Below, piece after piece: positions 4,356 through 5,877 of a DNA stretch of 5,877 nt (the first letter of the stretch is position 1; each line of letters starts with the position of its first letter). The position numbers were made by a program, and so were the translations under genes. Where the stretch lies: the NCBI GenBank assembly GCA_023398345.1, contig JAEWSK010000002.1, positions 1 to 5,877 of the forward strand, in the 5' to 3' direction. The notes under the pieces were generated by a model. It saw nothing but the letters and a program-made list of their open reading frames with translations. It made no database searches and was not told the origin of the DNA. This DNA comes from Armatimonadota bacterium (lineage in GTDB: Bacteria > Armatimonadota > UBA5829).

Positions 4356-5877
4356 ATGACTGCCATTGACTATGCAATTGCCATGTGCGCATCTGCGCTG
4401 ATAGCATTCATATTGGTGTATTTTCTGGGCGGCAAGAAAGAGCCGCCACTTGAATATAGCTCTAATATTAAAAAAGATATAGGGCTTATCCTCGGCGGGT
4501 TGCACTGTCCAAGTTGCATGTTGGCTGTCGAGCGCAGTTGGAAGCGAGCCGAGGGCGTGTTGGAAGTTGTTGCAAACTTCGACACAGACCGCGCGACTGT
4601 CACTTACGATCCAACTGTTACATCAATAGACGCCATCATAAGGCAAGTCGAGCAACTGGGTTATACTGCAACACTTCTTTCCATTGAAAACGAAGATATT
4701 CGCGGCTCTGAAACTGACGACGAACTCGTCTACATACGGACGCGTCTGATAGTGTCTGCGATTTTGACAATCCCTGTGCTCGTGCTTTCAATGGGCATGA
4801 GCGTGATTCCGCCGAACCCTCTCGTATGGATTGAGTTTGCTCTCACGGGCGTAGTGCTGTTTTGGGCGGGTTGGCGGATACTTAGAAGCGCATTTGCTGC
4901 AATTCGCAGCCGTGCTGCTGACATGAACGTCCTTATAGCAACCGGCACTCTTGCGGCATTTGTTTACAGCGCAGTTGCCATTGCAATCGGGCTGGAGCAT
5001 GTCTATTTTGAGTCAACCGCGGTTATTATAACACTGGTTTTGACGGGCCGACTCCTCGAATCTCGCGCACGAAGCCACACTTCTGATGCCATCCGAAAGC
5101 TGCTCGATCTTCAGGCGCGCACCGCCCGAGTGATTCGCGACAGTGATGAGATTGACGTTCCCATCGAGGATGTGCGTGTGGGGGATATGATACGTGTGCG
5201 CCCAGGCGAAAAAATACCCGTTGACGGAGTCGTCAAAGAAGGTCTTTCGACACTTGATGAGTCGATGATAACCGGCGAGTCAATACCAGTCGACAAGCGT
5301 TTGGGCGATCAAGTTATCGGCGCGACGGTCAACGGCTCTGGAAGTATTATATTTGAGGCGACAAAAGTGGGCATGGACACAATGCTTGCACAAATCGTGC
5401 GAATGGTGCGCCAGGCTCAAGCATCCAAAGCCCCGATCCAGCGACTGGCGGACTCAGTTGCTAGCTATTTCGTGCCGGTTGTGCTCAGTATTGCAGTTGC
5501 TACGTTTGCCATATGGCTCATATTTGGATCAATAAGCGATGCAATATCCGCTGCAGTTGCGGTTTTAATTATTGCATGCCCATGCGCGTTAGGGTTGGCA
5601 ACGCCGACGGCTGTTACCGTTGGCACTGGCAGAGGAGCCGAGCATGGAATTTTGATCCGAAGCGCGGGTGCTCTTGAGACGGCGGGCAAGATTGACACTA
5701 TTGTGCTTGACAAGACCGGCACAATTACGCGCGGCGAGCCATCATTAACCAATATCTATCCTGAAGACATTCTCCATCTGGTGGCTTCGGCAGAGCGCGT
5801 AAGCGAGCATCCGATAGCCCAAGCCATACTTAATGCCGCACACGGGCGCGGACTTTTGCTTGATGAACCCACTGATT
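4356..5877 (+). CDS. copA: Copper-type heavy-metal P1B ATPase, N-terminal 507 residues (cut by window edge)
   Basis: The frame stays open to the right edge; family members are usually 750-830 residues, so roughly the last third is outside. In order: an extra hydrophobic helix (about 6-25) ending in GGKK; a heavy-metal-associated domain (about 42-107) with the metal-binding pair Cys51/Cys54 in GGLHCPSCM; paired membrane helices (about 130-228); the actuator domain with TGES (306-309); the metal-site helix with Cys-Pro-Cys (408-410) in [10 protein letters not shown]; the phosphorylated Asp452 in DKTGT; and the SEHP motif (483-486). CPC, SEHP and the surrounding sequence are typical of Cu(I)-exporting CopA, which pumps copper out of the cytoplasm using ATP. 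Zn/Cd transport is less likely, but the specificity residues of the last two helices are not visible. TAGGAG lies seven bases before the ATG. It is divergent from the LolA-like gene. Confidence 0.92.
   Translation, partial: MTAIDYAIAMCASALIAFILVYFLGGKKEPPLEYSSNIKKDIGLILGGLHCPSCMLAVERSWKRAEGVLEVVANFDTDRATVTYDPTVTSIDAIIRQVEQLGYTATLLSIENEDIRGSETDDELVYIRTRLIVSAILTIPVLVLSMGMSVIPPNPLVWIEFALTGVVLFWAGWRILRSAFAAIRSRAADMNVLIATGTLAAFVYSAVAIAIGLEHVYFESTAVIITLVLTGRLLESRARSHTSDAIRKLLDLQARTARVIRDSDEIDVPIEDVRVGDMIRVRPGEKIPVDGVVKEGLSTLDESMITGESIPVDKRLGDQVIGATVNGSGSIIFEATKVGMDTMLAQIVRMVRQAQASKAPIQRLADSVASYFVPVVLSIAVATFAIWLIFGSISDAISAAVAVLIIACPCALGLATPTAVTVGTGRGAEHGILIRSAGALETAGKIDTIVLDKTGTITRGEPSLTNIYPEDILHLVASAERVSEHPIAQAILNAAHGRGLLLDEPTD

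Noticed and set aside
4730..5752. Minus-strand open frames opposite the copper ATPase
   Set aside because: The plus-strand frame carries the full series of P-type ATPase motifs, so the reverse frames are shadows.

Overview
The window comes from a bacterial chromosome. A LexA repressor, Shine-Dalgarno-led genes and a TTG start all point that way. The LexA DNA-binding domain is of the Bacillus/Gram-positive type, while the neighbouring secreted protein resembles LolA / outer-membrane lipoprotein-sorting proteins. That mixture, with archease and a COG2509-like flavoprotein alongside, suits an uncultured, deep-branching, possibly double-membraned lineage. The phylum cannot be fixed from this sequence alone.

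Layout. Positions 1-147 hold the 5' part of an unrecognised minus-strand reading frame that runs off the left edge. From 243 to 3210 lies a compact plus-strand block with gaps of 26, 40 and 37 bases: archease, lexA, a START/SRPBCC (RatA/COQ10-like) protein and a COG2509-type FAD-dependent protein. From 3211 to 3439, between convergent genes, is a non-coding segment packed with inverted repeats. From 3440 to 4186 on the minus strand is a secreted LolA-like protein. After a 169-base divergent intergenic region, a copper-type P1B ATPase starts at 4356 and is cut off by the right edge after 507 codons.

How the genes fit together. The plus-strand block is probably one transcription unit. A perfect 14-bp Gram-positive-type SOS palindrome (CGAAC-N4-GTTCG) lies 32 bp inside the archease reading frame at the head of this block. 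This would be a natural site for LexA autoregulation and would place the archease (cofactor of the RtcB RNA ligase) under SOS control. The START and FAD proteins have no evident link to DNA damage. The LolA-like gene and the copper ATPase are divergent neighbours sharing an upstream region.

The least ordinary part is the 3217-3416 segment. It has four hairpins of the same design (8-bp stem, 3-base loop) with different stem sequences, a 12-bp-plus-4-bp central hairpin, and a 14-bp closing stem that would make a multibranched RNA fold and that competes with the last hairpin. It may be a structured RNA or a palindromic, MITE-like repeat; the sequence alone does not decide. Two related AT-rich palindromes occupy the gaps on both sides of the START-domain gene.
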